Assembly (NCBI GenBank): GCA_002412715.1 | Contig: DHVP01000034.1 | Location: 58,588 to 122,587, forward strand | DNA length: 64,000 bases | Direction: 5' to 3' | Origin: Deltaproteobacteria bacterium UBA5205 | Lineage (GTDB): Bacteria; Desulfobacterota; Syntrophorhabdia; Syntrophorhabdales; Syntrophorhabdaceae | Shown here: one piece after another, positions 52,294-62,539 of the stretch | Layout: each line of letters starts with the position of its first letter | Position numbering within the stretch: the first letter of the stretch is position 1 | The notes under the pieces: model-generated | The model's input: only the letters and a program-made list of their open reading frames with translations | What the model was told of the DNA's origin: nothing | Database searches by the model: none | Program-made: the position numbers and the translations under genes

Positions 52294-55200
52294 TTCGAGA
52301 GCTCCGGAAGAACTTCCTCAGGAGGAAGTTCTTCCGTCTTGTCAAGAACGTTCATATCATAATTCCGGTATCTGGGGTAACCTGTTCCAGCCGGAATAAT
52401 CCTTCCCATGATGACATTCTCTTTCAGGCCTCTCAGGTAGTCAACCCTGCCTTCAATCGATGCCTGCGTCAGCACCTTCGTTGTATCCTGGAAGCTGGCC
52501 GCGGAGATAAAACTGTCCGTAATGAGTGACGCCTTGGTGATGCCAAGAAAGAGCGGCTCCGCCTGCGCAGGCTTTCCACCTTCGGCCAGAACGCGCCTGT
52601 TCTCCTCTTCGAAGACCCACCATTCAACATAGTCGTCGATGATGAAGTTGGTATCGCCTATGTCTCTGATCTTTACCCTCTTGAGCATCTGCCGGACAAT
52701 TGTCTCGATGTGTTTGTCATTTATCTTGACGCCCTGGAGCTGGTATACTTCCTGGATCTCATCGACGAGGTACCGCGCGAGATCTTTTATCCCAAGTATC
52801 CTCAAGACATCGTGAGGATTGACGGGACCGTCCATAAGGGGTTCGCCCGCCCTCACATAATCCCCCTCGTGAACGATGACGTGTTTGCCGCGGGGGATCG
52901 TATATTTTCTCGCTTCACCGTGGATCGCTTCGGGTGTGACGACGATCTCTCTCTTGCCCTTTGCCATCTTGCCGAAGGTCACAACACCATTGATCTCCGT
53001 AACGATCGCATTTTCCTTCGGTTTGCGTGCCTCAAAAAGCTCGGCGACGCGTGGCAGACCACCGGTGATATCCTTTGTTTTGGTAGTCTCCCGGGGCATC
53101 TTGGAAATGACATCGCCTGCAAAGATCTCATCGCCCTCGTTGACGACGATGTGTGCGCCTATCGGAAGTATGTAGCGGGCCGGACTCGTGGATCCGGGGA
53201 TCATCTTTGTCCTGCCCTTCTCGTCTTTAATGGAGATCCTGGGGCGAAGCTCGGGGTTCTTCGGCTCGATTATGACCCTGTAGGAAAGGCCCGTCACTTC
53301 GTCCTTGCTCTCCTGCATCGTCTCACCTTCAAATATGTCGCCATACTTGATCTTGCCGGATTCCTCGGAGAGAATCGGTATCGTGTAGGGATCCCATTCT
53401 GCCAGTACTTCACCTTCTTCAACGGCCTGCCCGTCCTTGATCCTGAGTTTTGCTCCGTAAATGGTGGAGTAACGCTCTCTTTCTCTCCCCGCATCGTCCA
53501 TGATGGCAATTTCGCCGTTGCGGTTCATTACCACAGGCACGCCTTCACGGTTCAGGATGGCCCTTACGTTGATAAATTTGACAATGCCGTCATTTCTCGT
53601 TTCCAGTGTTGACTGTTCAACCCTTCTTGATGCGGCGCCGCCGATGTGAAAGGTCCGCATGGTAAGCTGTGTACCCGGCTCGCCTATTGACTGGGCCGCA
53701 ATAATGCCCACAGCCTCACCCAGACTCACCAGGCGCCCGCGCGCCAGGTCACGGCCGTAGCACAGAACGCACACGCCCCTTCTCGACCGGCAGGTAAGCA
53801 CCGAACGCATCTTCACCCTCTCGAATCCCGCTTCTTCTATGAGCTTCAGGTGGCTTTCTGTTATCTCTTCGTTCTTATGGACAATAATGGCACCGTCGGG
53901 GTCTTTCATGTCCTCAAAAGAGACCCTGCCGAGGATACGTGCGTCGAGGCGTTCGATGACCTCACCGCCCTCAATAAGTGATCCGATCTCGATATAGTCG
54001 AATGTCCCGCAATCATGCTCGGACACAACCACATCCTGCGCAACATCGACAAGCCTTCTCGTTAGATAACCGGAGTTGGCGGTCTTCAGGGCCGTATCGG
54101 CAAGGCCCTTTCGCGCGCCGTGTGTGGAGATAAAGTACTGGAGGACGTCGAGTCCCTCGCGGAAGTTGCTGGTGATCGGCGTTTCTATGATCTCGCCGGA
54201 AGGTTTGGCCATAAGCCCCCTCATCCCGGCAAGCTGTCTGATCTGCTGTGCGTTACCTCTTGCACCCGAGTGTGCCATCATGAAGATAGGATTGAGACTG
54301 TTCTGGTGCTCCGGTTTGCCGTTTGGCCCCATGACAGGTTTACCCGCCATGTCGACAACCACATCGGAACCAAGTTCGTCCATCAATGCCTTCGCTATCT
54401 CTTCAGTCACGTTTGCCCATATGTCGATGACCTGATTGTACCGTTCACCGTCCGTTATCAAACCTTCCTGGTACTGGTTCTGGACGGTCTTGACCGCCTC
54501 TTCCGCTTTATCGATAAGCCCCTTCTTCTTCCGGGGGATCTTCATGTCGTCGATGGAAATGGATATCCCGCCCAGCGTAGCATAGAAGTAGCCAAGGTCT
54601 TTCAGCCTGTCGGAGAGGATGACGGTGCATTTCTCGCCGGCGTCACGGTAGCATTTATCGACAAGGGCTGCAATGGTCTTCTTGTCCATGATCGTATTGA
54701 TACTCACGAACATGTCTTTGAGGACCTTGTCCCTCTTCGTCTCTTCCAGTTCCATAAGGGCATCCTGTACGACGTCCCGAAGGATTATCCTCCCGGGGGT
54801 GGTGTTTACCATTTCGCCATTCAGGCGCACTGTGACCTTTGCGTGGAGGTCTATCTCGCCGGAATCATAGGCCACGCGGACTTCTTCGGAATCTGCAAAG
54901 ATCTTACCTTCACCTCTGCGGTATTTCCGGTCGATCGTCAGATAATAGAGCCCGAGGACTATGTCTTGCGTGGGCACGATGATGGGTTTGCCGTTGGCCG
55001 GGGAAAGGATGTTGTTCGTGGACATCATGAGAACCCTGGCCTCTGTCTGCGCCTCCGTGGAAAGGGGCACGTGGACGGCCATCTGGTCACCGTCGAAGTC
55101 GGCGTTGTAGGCCGGGCAGACGAGCGGGTGAAGCTGAATCGCCTTGCCGTCGATGAGCTGCGGTTCGAAGGCTTGTATGCCCAGGCGGTGCAGTGTCGGT

Positions 55201-56474
55201 GCCCTGTTGAGCAGAACGGGATGCTCCTTGATCACCTCTTCCAGGACGTCCCAGACCTCCGGTCTTTCCTTCTCGACGATCTTTTTTGCATTCTTGATCG
55301 TCGTTGCATAGCCTTTCCTGATAAGCCGGTTGTAAACAAAGGGTTTGAAAAGTTCCAGTGCCATGTATTTCGGAAGCCCGCACTGGTGAAGCCTCAGCTC
55401 GGGACCGACGACGATGACGGAGCGGCCTGAATAGTCAACCCGTTTACCCAGGAGGTTCTGGCGGAACCTTCCCTGCTTGCCGCGGAGCATGTCACTCAAT
55501 GATTTCAGGGGGCGCTTGCTTGCGCCGGTGACTACCCTGCCGCGTTTGGAGTTGTCAAACAGTGCATCCACCGCCTCCTGGAGCATCCTCTTTTCGTTCC
55601 TGATGATGATCTCCGGCGCATTGAGCTCCATGAGCCTTTTCAGGCGGTTGTTCCTGTTTATGACGCGCCTGTAAAGGTCGTTGAGATCGCTTGTGGCGAA
55701 ACGTCCGCCGTCGAGGGGCACGAGAGGTCGCAGTTCCGGCGGCAGCACCGGGACGATATCGAGTATCATCCATTCCGGTCTCACACCGGAAACCTTGAAC
55801 GCATCCACTACTTTCAGGCGCCGCGCTATCTTTTTCTTCTTCGCGTCGCTCGATGTATCGCGCATATCTATCCGGAGGGTCTTGCCGAGTTCATCGACAT
55901 TGATTTTTTTCAGGCATTCCCGGATAGCTTCGGCCCCAATGCCCCCGACAAAATTCTCTCCGTATTTCTCCCGGGCTTCAATATACTTCTCTTCGCTGAT
56001 AATCTCACAGAAACCATAGGGAGAATCGCCGGGTTCGATAACAATGTACATTTCGAAATAGAGGACCCGCTCCACTTCCTTTATGGTAAGTTCCAGGAGC
56101 GTGCCGATCTTGCTGGGCATGCTCTTCAGGAACCAGATGTGAGCGACGGGGCAGGCAAGCTTGATATGCCCCATACGCTCGCGGCGCACCTTGGACTGGA
56201 TCACTTCCACGCCGCATTTCTCGCATATGATACCGCGGTGTTTCATCCGTTTATATTTCCCGCAGATACATTCATAGTCTTTTACGGGACCGAATATCTT
56301 GGCGCAGAAAAGGCCGTCCCGCTCGGGCTTGAATGTCCGGTAGTTGATCGTCTCGGGTTTCTTCACTTCTCCATAGGACCATTTTTCAATAAGCTCAGGC
56401 GATGCAAGGGAAATCTTGATCGCCATGTAGCTCAACGGGTCCCGCTGCTTGTCTGATTTAAAATATTCTTCCAA
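52290..56474 (-). CDS. rpoC: RNA polymerase beta' subunit
   Basis: 1394 residues. Zinc site near the N terminus (YECICGKYKRMKHRG and CEKCGVEV), the catalytic NADFDGDQMAVH with its three aspartates near residue 457, and a second zinc site (CRSRRGVCVLCYG) near residue 900. It forms the active site with RpoB. The start is TTG 56474 behind AAGGAGG; no ATG is nearby in frame before residue 17. Length is normal for deltaproteobacterial RpoC. The gene ends on the cpoB stop. Confidence 0.97.
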   Translation of the reverse strand: MEEYFKSDKQRDPLSYMAIKISLASPELIEKWSYGEVKKPETINYRTFKPERDGLFCAKIFGPVKDYECICGKYKRMKHRGIICEKCGVEVIQSKVRRERMGHIKLACPVAHIWFLKSMPSKIGTLLELTIKEVERVLYFEMYIVIEPGDSPYGFCEIISEEKYIEAREKYGENFVGGIGAEAIRECLKKINVDELGKTLRIDMRDTSSDAKKKKIARRLKVVDAFKVSGVRPEWMILDIVPVLPPELRPLVPLDGGRFATSDLNDLYRRVINRNNRLKRLMELNAPEIIIRNEKRMLQEAVDALFDNSKRGRVVTGASKRPLKSLSDMLRGKQGRFRQNLLGKRVDYSGRSVIVVGPELRLHQCGLPKYMALELFKPFVYNRLIRKGYATTIKNAKKIVEKERPEVWDVLEEVIKEHPVLLNRAPTLHRLGIQAFEPQLIDGKAIQLHPLVCPAYNADFDGDQMAVHVPLSTEAQTEARVLMMSTNNILSPANGKPIIVPTQDIVLGLYYLTIDRKYRRGEGKIFADSEEVRVAYDSGEIDLHAKVTVRLNGEMVNTTPGRIILRDVVQDALMELEETKRDKVLKDMFVSINTIMDKKTIAALVDKCYRDAGEKCTVILSDRLKDLGYFYATLGGISISIDDMKIPRKKKGLIDKAEEAVKTVQNQYQEGLITDGERYNQVIDIWANVTEEIAKALMDELGSDVVVDMAGKPVMGPNGKPEHQNSLNPIFMMAHSGARGNAQQIRQLAGMRGLMAKPSGEIIETPITSNFREGLDVLQYFISTHGARKGLADTALKTANSGYLTRRLVDVAQDVVVSEHDCGTFDYIEIGSLIEGGEVIERLDARILGRVSFEDMKDPDGAIIVHKNEEITESHLKLIEEAGFERVKMRSVLTCRSRRGVCVLCYGRDLARGRLVSLGEAVGIIAAQSIGEPGTQLTMRTFHIGGAASRRVEQSTLETRNDGIVKFINVRAILNREGVPVVMNRNGEIAIMDDAGRERERYSTIYGAKLRIKDGQAVEEGEVLAEWDPYTIPILSEESGKIKYGDIFEGETMQESKDEVTGLSYRVIIEPKNPELRPRISIKDEKGRTKMIPGSTSPARYILPIGAHIVVNEGDEIFAGDVISKMPRETTKTKDITGGLPRVAELFEARKPKENAIVTEINGVVTFGKMAKGKREIVVTPEAIHGEARKYTIPRGKHVIVHEGDYVRAGEPLMDGPVNPHDVLRILGIKDLARYLVDEIQEVYQLQGVKINDKHIETIVRQMLKRVKIRDIGDTNFIIDDYVEWWVFEEENRRVLAEGGKPAQAEPLFLGITKASLITDSFISAASFQDTTKVLTQASIEGRVDYLRGLKENVIMGRIIPAGTGYPRYRNYDMNVLDKTEELPPEEVLPELSN
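52305..52336. other. Perfect 15-bp palindrome at the 3' end of rpoC
   Basis: CGGAAGAACTTCCTC (52305-52319) and GAGGAAGTTCTTCCG (52322-52336) are perfectly complementary around a two-base loop. It encodes the ELPPEEVLPEL tail of RpoC. Convergent transcription ends here, so a bidirectional terminator or RNase site is plausible; neither strand has a T tract. Confidence 0.6.
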
Positions 56475-56489
56475 GGTTGTTCCTCCTTG

Positions 56490-59400
56490 TTACTCTTCTT
56501 TAAGAAGCTCGACGTCGATGCAGAGGCCCTGCAGCTCTTTTACCAGAACATTAAATGATTCCGGTAGGTTTGGTTCAAGCACGTCCTCGCCCTTGACGAT
56601 TGCCTCATAAGCCCTGATCCTTCCGTTGACGTCATCCGACTTGATGGTCAGGAATTCCTGCAGCGAATAGGCCGCGCCATATCCTTCGAGAGCCCAGACC
56701 TCCATCTCACCCAGCCGCTGGCCGCCGAATTGCGCCTTACCGCCAAGGGGCTGCTGGGTCACAAGCGAATAAGGACCGATGGACCGGGCATGGATCTTGT
56801 CATCGACAAGATGGTGGAGCTTCAAAAAGTACATGTTTCCAACGGTGATATTGTGATGGAACGCCTCGCCGGTTCTGCCGTCGAAGAGTCTTGTCTGTCT
56901 GCTGTCAGCGAGACCGGCCATCTTGAAAAAGTCCCTGATCTCTTCTTCCTTCGCACTGTCGAAAACAGGAACGGCAATGTTCACGCCATTTCTCATGGCC
57001 TCTGCAACTGAGACCAGTTCGTTATCGTCGAGGCGATCGAGAACGCCTTTCAATTCGTTATTGGCAAAGGTCTTCTTCAGAAGTTTCTTTAAGGCCTGCG
57101 AATCGGCGGCGGCCTGATAAAAGCTGTCGACCATCTCGCCTATGCGTTTTCCCATCTCCTTGGCGGCCCAACCCAGGTGAGTTTCCAGGATCTGGCCTGC
57201 ATTCATACGGGAAGGAACGCCCAGAGGGTTGAGAACGATGTCGATGGGCGTACCGTCTTCGGTAAAGGGCATGTCTTCCTGCGGAAGAATGATGGATACG
57301 ATACCTTTGTTCCCGTGGCGCCCTGATATCTTGTCGCCCACGGCAACCTTCCGCTTCATCGCCACATAGACCTTGATGGTTTTGATTACGCCCGGCGGCA
57401 GTTCATCGCCCTTCTTGATCTTGTTTATCTTGTCTTCATATATGAGGTGGATGAGTTCGACCTGGTTCTCCTTGCTCTCCACGATCTTCGTTATCTTTGC
57501 TTCCAGCTCCGGGTCACCGAAGCTCATCTCCTGGAGCCTGTCGAAACTCAGCGAGTTTGTTTTCTCCGGTGTGAAGGTCTCGCCTTTCTTGAGAACAACC
57601 TTACCCTTGCCGTCTTTGATATCGGCGGGAACGGTCTTACCCTCCAGGAGTTCCGCTATCTTCGCCTTCTTGCTGTCGAGAATGATCTTTATCTGATCTT
57701 CCTGGTCCTTCAGGATATTGGATATTTCTTTGTCCTCTATATCGCGGCTGCGGTCATCCTTGTCAATGCCTCTTCTTGAAAGGACCTTGACATCGATTAT
57801 GATTCCCTCTATACCGTGAGGGACCCTGAGGCTCGTGTCCTTCACATCGCCGGCCTTCTCCCCGAATATGGCCCGAAGCAGTTTCTCTTCGGGGGTAAGC
57901 TGTGTCTCGCCCTTCGGCGTTACCTTGCCTACGAGGATATCGCTTGGCTTGACCGTTGCGCCGATCCTGATAATACCGCTCTCGTCTAGGTCCTTCAAGG
58001 CGTCATCACCAACGTTGGGGATGTCCCTCGTCACCTCTTCCTTCCCGAGCTTGGTATCACGAACCACGCATTCAAGTTCTTCGATGTGGATCGAAGTGAG
58101 GACGTCTTCCTTTACAAGCCGTTCGTTGATGAGGACAGAGTCTTCATAGTTGTAACCTCTCCAGGGCATGAAGGCGACCATGACGTTCTTCCCGAGCGCC
58201 AGTTCGCCCCTGTCCGTGGAGGGACCGTCGGCGAGGACGTCGCCTTTCTTTACGTAGTCGCCTTCCCTGACTATGACGCGCTGGTTGATACAGGTGTCCT
58301 GGTTGGAGCGCCTGAACTTGAGCAGCTTATACACGTCTATCTTTGTCGCCGTCTCGTCGTGGCCTTTCTTTTCCTCGTACTTGAGAATGATGCGGCTGGC
58401 ATCGACGCTCTCGATGACGCCGTCATGGCGCGCCATGACCGTTACCCGGGAGTCCCTGCCGACAATACGCTCCATACCGGTACCGATGATCGGTGCCTCG
58501 GTGATGACGAGCGGCACAGCCTGACGCTGCATGTTGGAGCCCATGAGGGCTCTGTTGGCATCGTCATGTTCAAGGAAGGGGATCAATGCCGCGGAGGCAC
58601 TGACCAGCTGCTTCGGAGAAACATCCATAAACTCCACCTGTTCGGGGCTGACGAGATACACGCTGCCGCCTTTCTGAGCGGGGATCAGGTCTCCTATCAG
58701 CTTGCCGTCCTTGTCCACGGGCGCATTGGCCTGAGCGATATAGTATTGCTCCTCTTCGAGGGCGCTCAGGTACTTGACGTCGTCCGTCACTTTCTTGTCC
58801 ACAACGTGGCGGTAGGGGGCCTCTATAAAGCCAAACTCGTTAACCTTCGCAAACGTGGACAGCGACGCAATGAGGCCGATGTTCGGCCCTTCAGGAGTCT
58901 CGATGGGGCATATCCTTCCGTAGTGGGTGGGGTGGACGTCGCGCACCTCAAAACCGGCCCTTTCACGCGTCAGGCCTCCGGGACCCAGCGCTGAGAGCCT
59001 GCGTTTGTGCGTGATCTCGCTCAGCGGGTTCGTCTGGTCCATGAACTGCGAGAGCTGGCTGCTGGCAAAAAAGTCCTTCACGGCCGTCGCCACAGGCTTC
59101 GGATTCACAAGGTCATGAGGCATGAGTGTCTCCATCTCGGGAAAGGTCAATCTTTCCTTGATGGCGCGCTCCATGCGCACGAGGCCCATCCGAAACTGGT
59201 TTTCGAGGAGCTCACCAACGGTGCGGACCCTTCTGTTGCCGAGGTGGTCGATGTCGTCACCCGGTCCGCGGGCATCCTTCAATTTGAGGAGTTGCCGCAC
59301 GACCTCGATAATGTCCTCTCTCCTCAGGATGGTCATATCGAGGGCAACGTCCAGGCCCAGCCGATGGTTGATCTTGAGTCTGCCGACCCGCGAAAGATCG

Positions 59401-60605
59401 TACCGTTCCGGGCTGAAAAACATATTCTGTATCAGCGTCTCGGCAAATTCGATGGTTGGAGGGTCACCGGGTCTCAATTTGCGGTATATCTCGATAAGGG
59501 CTTCCTCTTTTGTGGAGACCTTGTCGATGTTCATGGTATTGCGCAGTGACGGGCTGACGTTGAGGTTGTCTATGAAAAGGATCTCGAAGCTTTTTACCTT
59601 CTTCTCGACAATATTCTCGAGATCGTCCGCGGTTATTTCCTTGTTGATGGGTATGAGGACCTCTTTCGTCTTTGGGTCGATAATGTCGACAGAGGTCACC
59701 TTTCCGATGATGTCTTCTTCGGTAACGGGGATCTCATGGATGTTGGCCTGCTCCATCTTCTTGATGACAGCCTTGGTGATCTTCTTGTGCTTCTTGACGA
59801 GTACCTCGTCGGTCTTCTCGTTTATGATGTCCGAGGGCGCCTTTTGCCCCACCAGGAGCGCAAGGGCAGTCTCCTTGAAAAGTCTCTTGTCCTTTACAAT
59901 GATCGTCTCTATCTCGTAAAAATAATCGAGGATCTCTTTCTCCGAATATCCCAGCGCCTTGAGAAAGAGAGTGACGGGAATTTTCTTCTTTTTGTCTATT
60001 CTTACATAAACGAGTTCTTTGTGATCGAATTCAAAATCAAGCCAGGAACCGCGGTATGGTATAACGCGGGCTGTATAGGACAGGTTCCCGCCTATGGTAG
60101 TCTTGCTTTGATCCGTATCAAAATAGACACCGGGTGAACGGTGGAGCTGGCTGACAATAACTCGTTCCGTGCCATTTATGATAAAGGTTCCCCGCTCTGT
60201 CATGAGCGGTATCTCCCCGAAGTATACGTCCTGTTCCTTGACGGCGCGTATGTCCCGCGCCTTTGTATCGGCATCGATGTTCCATACAACGAGTCTGATG
60301 GTCACCTTCATGGGGGCCGCATATGTGAGGCCCCTGAAGATACACTCTTCTTCAGAATTCTTGGGCTCGCCCATGTCGTATTTTACGAACTCGAGAGTTG
60401 TCGTTTCGTGTGAGTCACGGATGGGGAAAACACTGTTAAAGACCGCGTGGAGACCCATGGCGTCCCTTTTTTCCGCCGCAATATCTTTCTGCAAGAACTT
60501 CTCGTAAGAATCAAGCTGGATCTCGATGAGATTCGGTATCTCGAGAACCTCTTTGATCTTCCCGTAATTCTTCCGGAATATCTTGTTATGGAAAATTTCT
60601 TTCAT
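56490..60605 (-). CDS. rpoB: RNA polymerase beta subunit
   Basis: 1371 residues. The rifampicin region is intact (SSQLSQFMDQTNPLSEITHK, then RRLSALGPGGLTRERAGF). Downstream are the catalytic-loop block VGDKISGRHGNKGIVS and the C-terminal GGKAQFGGQRLGEMEVWALE. It starts at ATG 60605. The spacing to rpoC is 15 bases. Length fits the family. Confidence 0.98.
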   Translation of the reverse strand: MKEIFHNKIFRKNYGKIKEVLEIPNLIEIQLDSYEKFLQKDIAAEKRDAMGLHAVFNSVFPIRDSHETTTLEFVKYDMGEPKNSEEECIFRGLTYAAPMKVTIRLVVWNIDADTKARDIRAVKEQDVYFGEIPLMTERGTFIINGTERVIVSQLHRSPGVYFDTDQSKTTIGGNLSYTARVIPYRGSWLDFEFDHKELVYVRIDKKKKIPVTLFLKALGYSEKEILDYFYEIETIIVKDKRLFKETALALLVGQKAPSDIINEKTDEVLVKKHKKITKAVIKKMEQANIHEIPVTEEDIIGKVTSVDIIDPKTKEVLIPINKEITADDLENIVEKKVKSFEILFIDNLNVSPSLRNTMNIDKVSTKEEALIEIYRKLRPGDPPTIEFAETLIQNMFFSPERYDLSRVGRLKINHRLGLDVALDMTILRREDIIEVVRQLLKLKDARGPGDDIDHLGNRRVRTVGELLENQFRMGLVRMERAIKERLTFPEMETLMPHDLVNPKPVATAVKDFFASSQLSQFMDQTNPLSEITHKRRLSALGPGGLTRERAGFEVRDVHPTHYGRICPIETPEGPNIGLIASLSTFAKVNEFGFIEAPYRHVVDKKVTDDVKYLSALEEEQYYIAQANAPVDKDGKLIGDLIPAQKGGSVYLVSPEQVEFMDVSPKQLVSASAALIPFLEHDDANRALMGSNMQRQAVPLVITEAPIIGTGMERIVGRDSRVTVMARHDGVIESVDASRIILKYEEKKGHDETATKIDVYKLLKFRRSNQDTCINQRVIVREGDYVKKGDVLADGPSTDRGELALGKNVMVAFMPWRGYNYEDSVLINERLVKEDVLTSIHIEELECVVRDTKLGKEEVTRDIPNVGDDALKDLDESGIIRIGATVKPSDILVGKVTPKGETQLTPEEKLLRAIFGEKAGDVKDTSLRVPHGIEGIIIDVKVLSRRGIDKDDRSRDIEDKEISNILKDQEDQIKIILDSKKAKIAELLEGKTVPADIKDGKGKVVLKKGETFTPEKTNSLSFDRLQEMSFGDPELEAKITKIVESKENQVELIHLIYEDKINKIKKGDELPPGVIKTIKVYVAMKRKVAVGDKISGRHGNKGIVSIILPQEDMPFTEDGTPIDIVLNPLGVPSRMNAGQILETHLGWAAKEMGKRIGEMVDSFYQAAADSQALKKLLKKTFANNELKGVLDRLDDNELVSVAEAMRNGVNIAVPVFDSAKEEEIRDFFKMAGLADSRQTRLFDGRTGEAFHHNITVGNMYFLKLHHLVDDKIHARSIGPYSLVTQQPLGGKAQFGGQRLGEMEVWALEGYGAAYSLQEFLTIKSDDVNGRIRAYEAIVKGEDVLEPNLPESFNVLVKELQGLCIDVELLKEE

Positions 60606-60642
60606 AAAATTATCTCACCTCATTTGGGTGTTGAAACTGAAG

Positions 60643-60688
60643 ACAGGGATCCAGTATGAGGCTTGTCGCTTCATTACCGGACCCCTGT
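60643..60688 (-). promoter_or_regulatory. rplL-rpoB intercistronic hairpin
   Basis: On the plus strand ACAGGGATCCAG (60643-60654) faces CCGGACCCCTGT (60677-60688), with ATGAGGC/GCTTCAT between. Together they make a stem of about 20 pairs. Such structures between rplL and rpoB act as attenuators or RNase III sites in other bacteria. Confidence 0.6.
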
Positions 60689-60706
60689 TTCCTGCACAAT
60701 TGTCTG

Positions 60707-61096
60707 TTAATCAACCTTAACCTGTCCGCTGACTTCTTCAAGCTGTTTCTTGATGTTGGCAGCTTCGTCTTTGGAGACGGCTTCTTTAACCGCTTTCGGC
60801 ACTCCTTCTACGAGATCTTTGGCTTCCTTGAGTCCGAGGCCTGTGATGGCGCGGACAACTTTGATGACCTGAATCTTCTTTTCTGCTTCGTATCCCGTCA
60901 GAGTTACGTTAAACTCTGTCTTCTCTTCCACGGCTTCCGCTGCGGGTGCCGCGGCTCCCGCGCCCGGAGCTGCAGCCATCATGGGCATCGCAGCCTGTAC
61001 GCCGAATTTGTCTTCCAACTCCTTGACGAACTCCGAGAGTTCGAGTACGGTCATATTCTCAATAAACTGGACAACTTCTTCCCGTGAAATACTCAT
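60707..61096 (-). CDS. rplL: Ribosomal protein bL12 (L7/L12)
   Basis: 129 residues: N-terminal dimer domain (VVQFIENMTVLELSEFVKEL), an Ala/Gly hinge, and the C-terminal factor-binding domain (KIQVIKVVRAITGLGLKEAK, DLVEGVPKAVKEAV). It forms the ribosomal stalk with L10. Confidence 0.97.
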   Translation of the reverse strand: MSISREEVVQFIENMTVLELSEFVKELEDKFGVQAAMPMMAAAPGAGAAAPAAEAVEEKTEFNVTLTGYEAEKKIQVIKVVRAITGLGLKEAKDLVEGVPKAVKEAVSKDEAANIKKQLEEVSGQVKVD

Positions 61097-61112
61097 TTTA
61101 TTTAATCCTCCT

Positions 61113-61634
61113 TCATGCTTGTTCTTTTTGTGCCTTGATCGAATTAAGCACGAGCATAAGCTTATTCAGATTCCCGGACAATGCGTAGACGAGACGCGTC
61201 GGCTGGCCTTTCAGAAGACCTACCAGTTTGCCGAGCAACACGTCTCGCGATGGAAGCGTGGCGAGCTTCTGGATATCTTCCGCCGTGATTGTACGGGTGC
61301 CGATATATCCCGCCTTCATCTTGAGATTGGGCATCTCTTTGGCCAGGCCGGCAATCACCTTTGCAGGACCGATCGGGTCCGCGTTGGTGCACATGATCGC
61401 ATTAGGACCATCAAACTTGTCGTAAAGAGCTTCTGCTTTTGTACCCTTTGAGGCTATTCTGAGCAGAGTGTTCTTGACAACGGTGAACTCCGTGCCGACA
61501 TTGCGCAACTCTCTTCTCAGCTTCGTCACCTGGGCCACGTTCATACCGCTGTAGTCCGCCAGGAAAAGGCAGTCGAGCTCTCTCAGCTTTGATCCCAGTT
61601 CTTCAACAACTTCTGTTTTCTTTTGCCGTTCCAA
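61113..61634 (-). CDS. rplJ: Ribosomal protein uL10
   Basis: 173 residues. KTEVVEELGSKLRELDCLFL and the C-terminal helix for L7/L12 binding are typical. The first codon appears to be TTG 61634, with GGAGGG about ten bases upstream; no ATG lies between the leader and the conserved start. The L10 leader precedes it. Confidence 0.95.
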   Translation of the reverse strand: MERQKKTEVVEELGSKLRELDCLFLADYSGMNVAQVTKLRRELRNVGTEFTVVKNTLLRIASKGTKAEALYDKFDGPNAIMCTNADPIGPAKVIAGLAKEMPNLKMKAGYIGTRTITAEDIQKLATLPSRDVLLGKLVGLLKGQPTRLVYALSGNLNKLMLVLNSIKAQKEQA

Positions 61635-61678
61635 TGGTTTTTTTCCCTCCTTTCTGTAGAATATGTATGGAAAGTCAG

Positions 61679-61755
61679 GGAGACCATGCTAATGAAAAGT
61701 CTCGGCAGGCCGCGTTCGTTTACTGACGCTTCGTCTCAAGCATCACACCTGCTTT
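61679..61755 (-). promoter_or_regulatory. L10 leader (autoregulatory RNA) before rplJ
   Basis: In the 135 bases between rplA and rplJ the minus strand reads GCAGGTG, then CCTGCCGAGAC, then GGTCTCC. GCAGG pairs with CCTGC and GAGAC with GTCTC. These are the conserved stems of the Rfam L10 leader that the L10-L12 complex binds to reduce rplJL translation. Confidence 0.7.
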
Positions 61756-61769
61756 CTCTGACCTTTTCC

Positions 61770-62471
61770 CTATTTCGTCAGGCTTCGCGCATAAGAAGGG
61801 TCGATCTTTATACCCGGGCTCATCGTGGTACTGATCGCCATTCCCTTTACGTACGTTCCTTTGCTTGTGGGCGGTTTGAGCCTGATAACCGCATCGAGGA
61901 GTGAATTGAGGTTTTCAAGAAGCTTCTCTTTCCCGAAACTTATCTTCCCAACGGGAACATGGAGGTTGCCTGCCTTGTCCACTCTGAACTCCACCCGGCC
62001 GGCCTTCATCTCCTTCACCGTTTTGGCGATATCGAAGGTGACTGTGCCAACCTTGGGGTTCGGCATAAGACCTCTTGGACCCAGTATCTTTCCGAGTTTG
62101 CTGACCATACCCATGACATCCGGGGTTGCAATAGCCTTGTCGAATTCCATCCATCCCTTCTGGATCTTATCAATGAGATCCTCGGCACCGACCGTGTCCG
62201 CGCCTGCATCCTGGGCTTCTTTTTCCTTCTCGCCTTTTGCGAACACCACGACCCGGACCGTCTTGCCAAGCCCATTCGGAAGGGCCACGCTGCCACGGAC
62301 CATCTGGTCGGCGTGACGGGGGTCTACCCCCAATCTCAGGGCAAGTTCCACTGTTTCATCGAACTTTGCATATGAAACCTGCGGCAAAAGGTCGAGTGCC
62401 TCATTCATTTCGTAATGCTTTTCGCGATCTATCTTCGTTCTCGCTTCGACATATTTCTTTGAAAGTGCCAT
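61770..62471 (-). CDS. rplA: Ribosomal protein uL1
   Basis: 233 residues. VELALRLGVDPRHADQMVRG and GRVEFRVDKAGNLHVPVGK, plus the C-terminal KGTYVKGMAISTTMSPGIKI, are diagnostic. It is part of the L1 stalk and often represses its own operon. Starts at ATG 62471. Confidence 0.97.
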   Translation of the reverse strand: MALSKKYVEARTKIDREKHYEMNEALDLLPQVSYAKFDETVELALRLGVDPRHADQMVRGSVALPNGLGKTVRVVVFAKGEKEKEAQDAGADTVGAEDLIDKIQKGWMEFDKAIATPDVMGMVSKLGKILGPRGLMPNPKVGTVTFDIAKTVKEMKAGRVEFRVDKAGNLHVPVGKISFGKEKLLENLNSLLDAVIRLKPPTSKGTYVKGMAISTTMSPGIKIDPSYARSLTK

Positions 62472-62539
62472 TATATGTTCACCTCTTTATTGAATAGACA
62501 CCAGCGCGCTGTCGTGAACGTGCCGGGTGCCTGCCTGCT

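Noticed and set aside
54120..55430. 436-codon open frame antisense to rpoC
   Set aside because: Opposite the conserved catalytic region of rpoC; composition follows from rpoC codon bias and no family or start site supports it.
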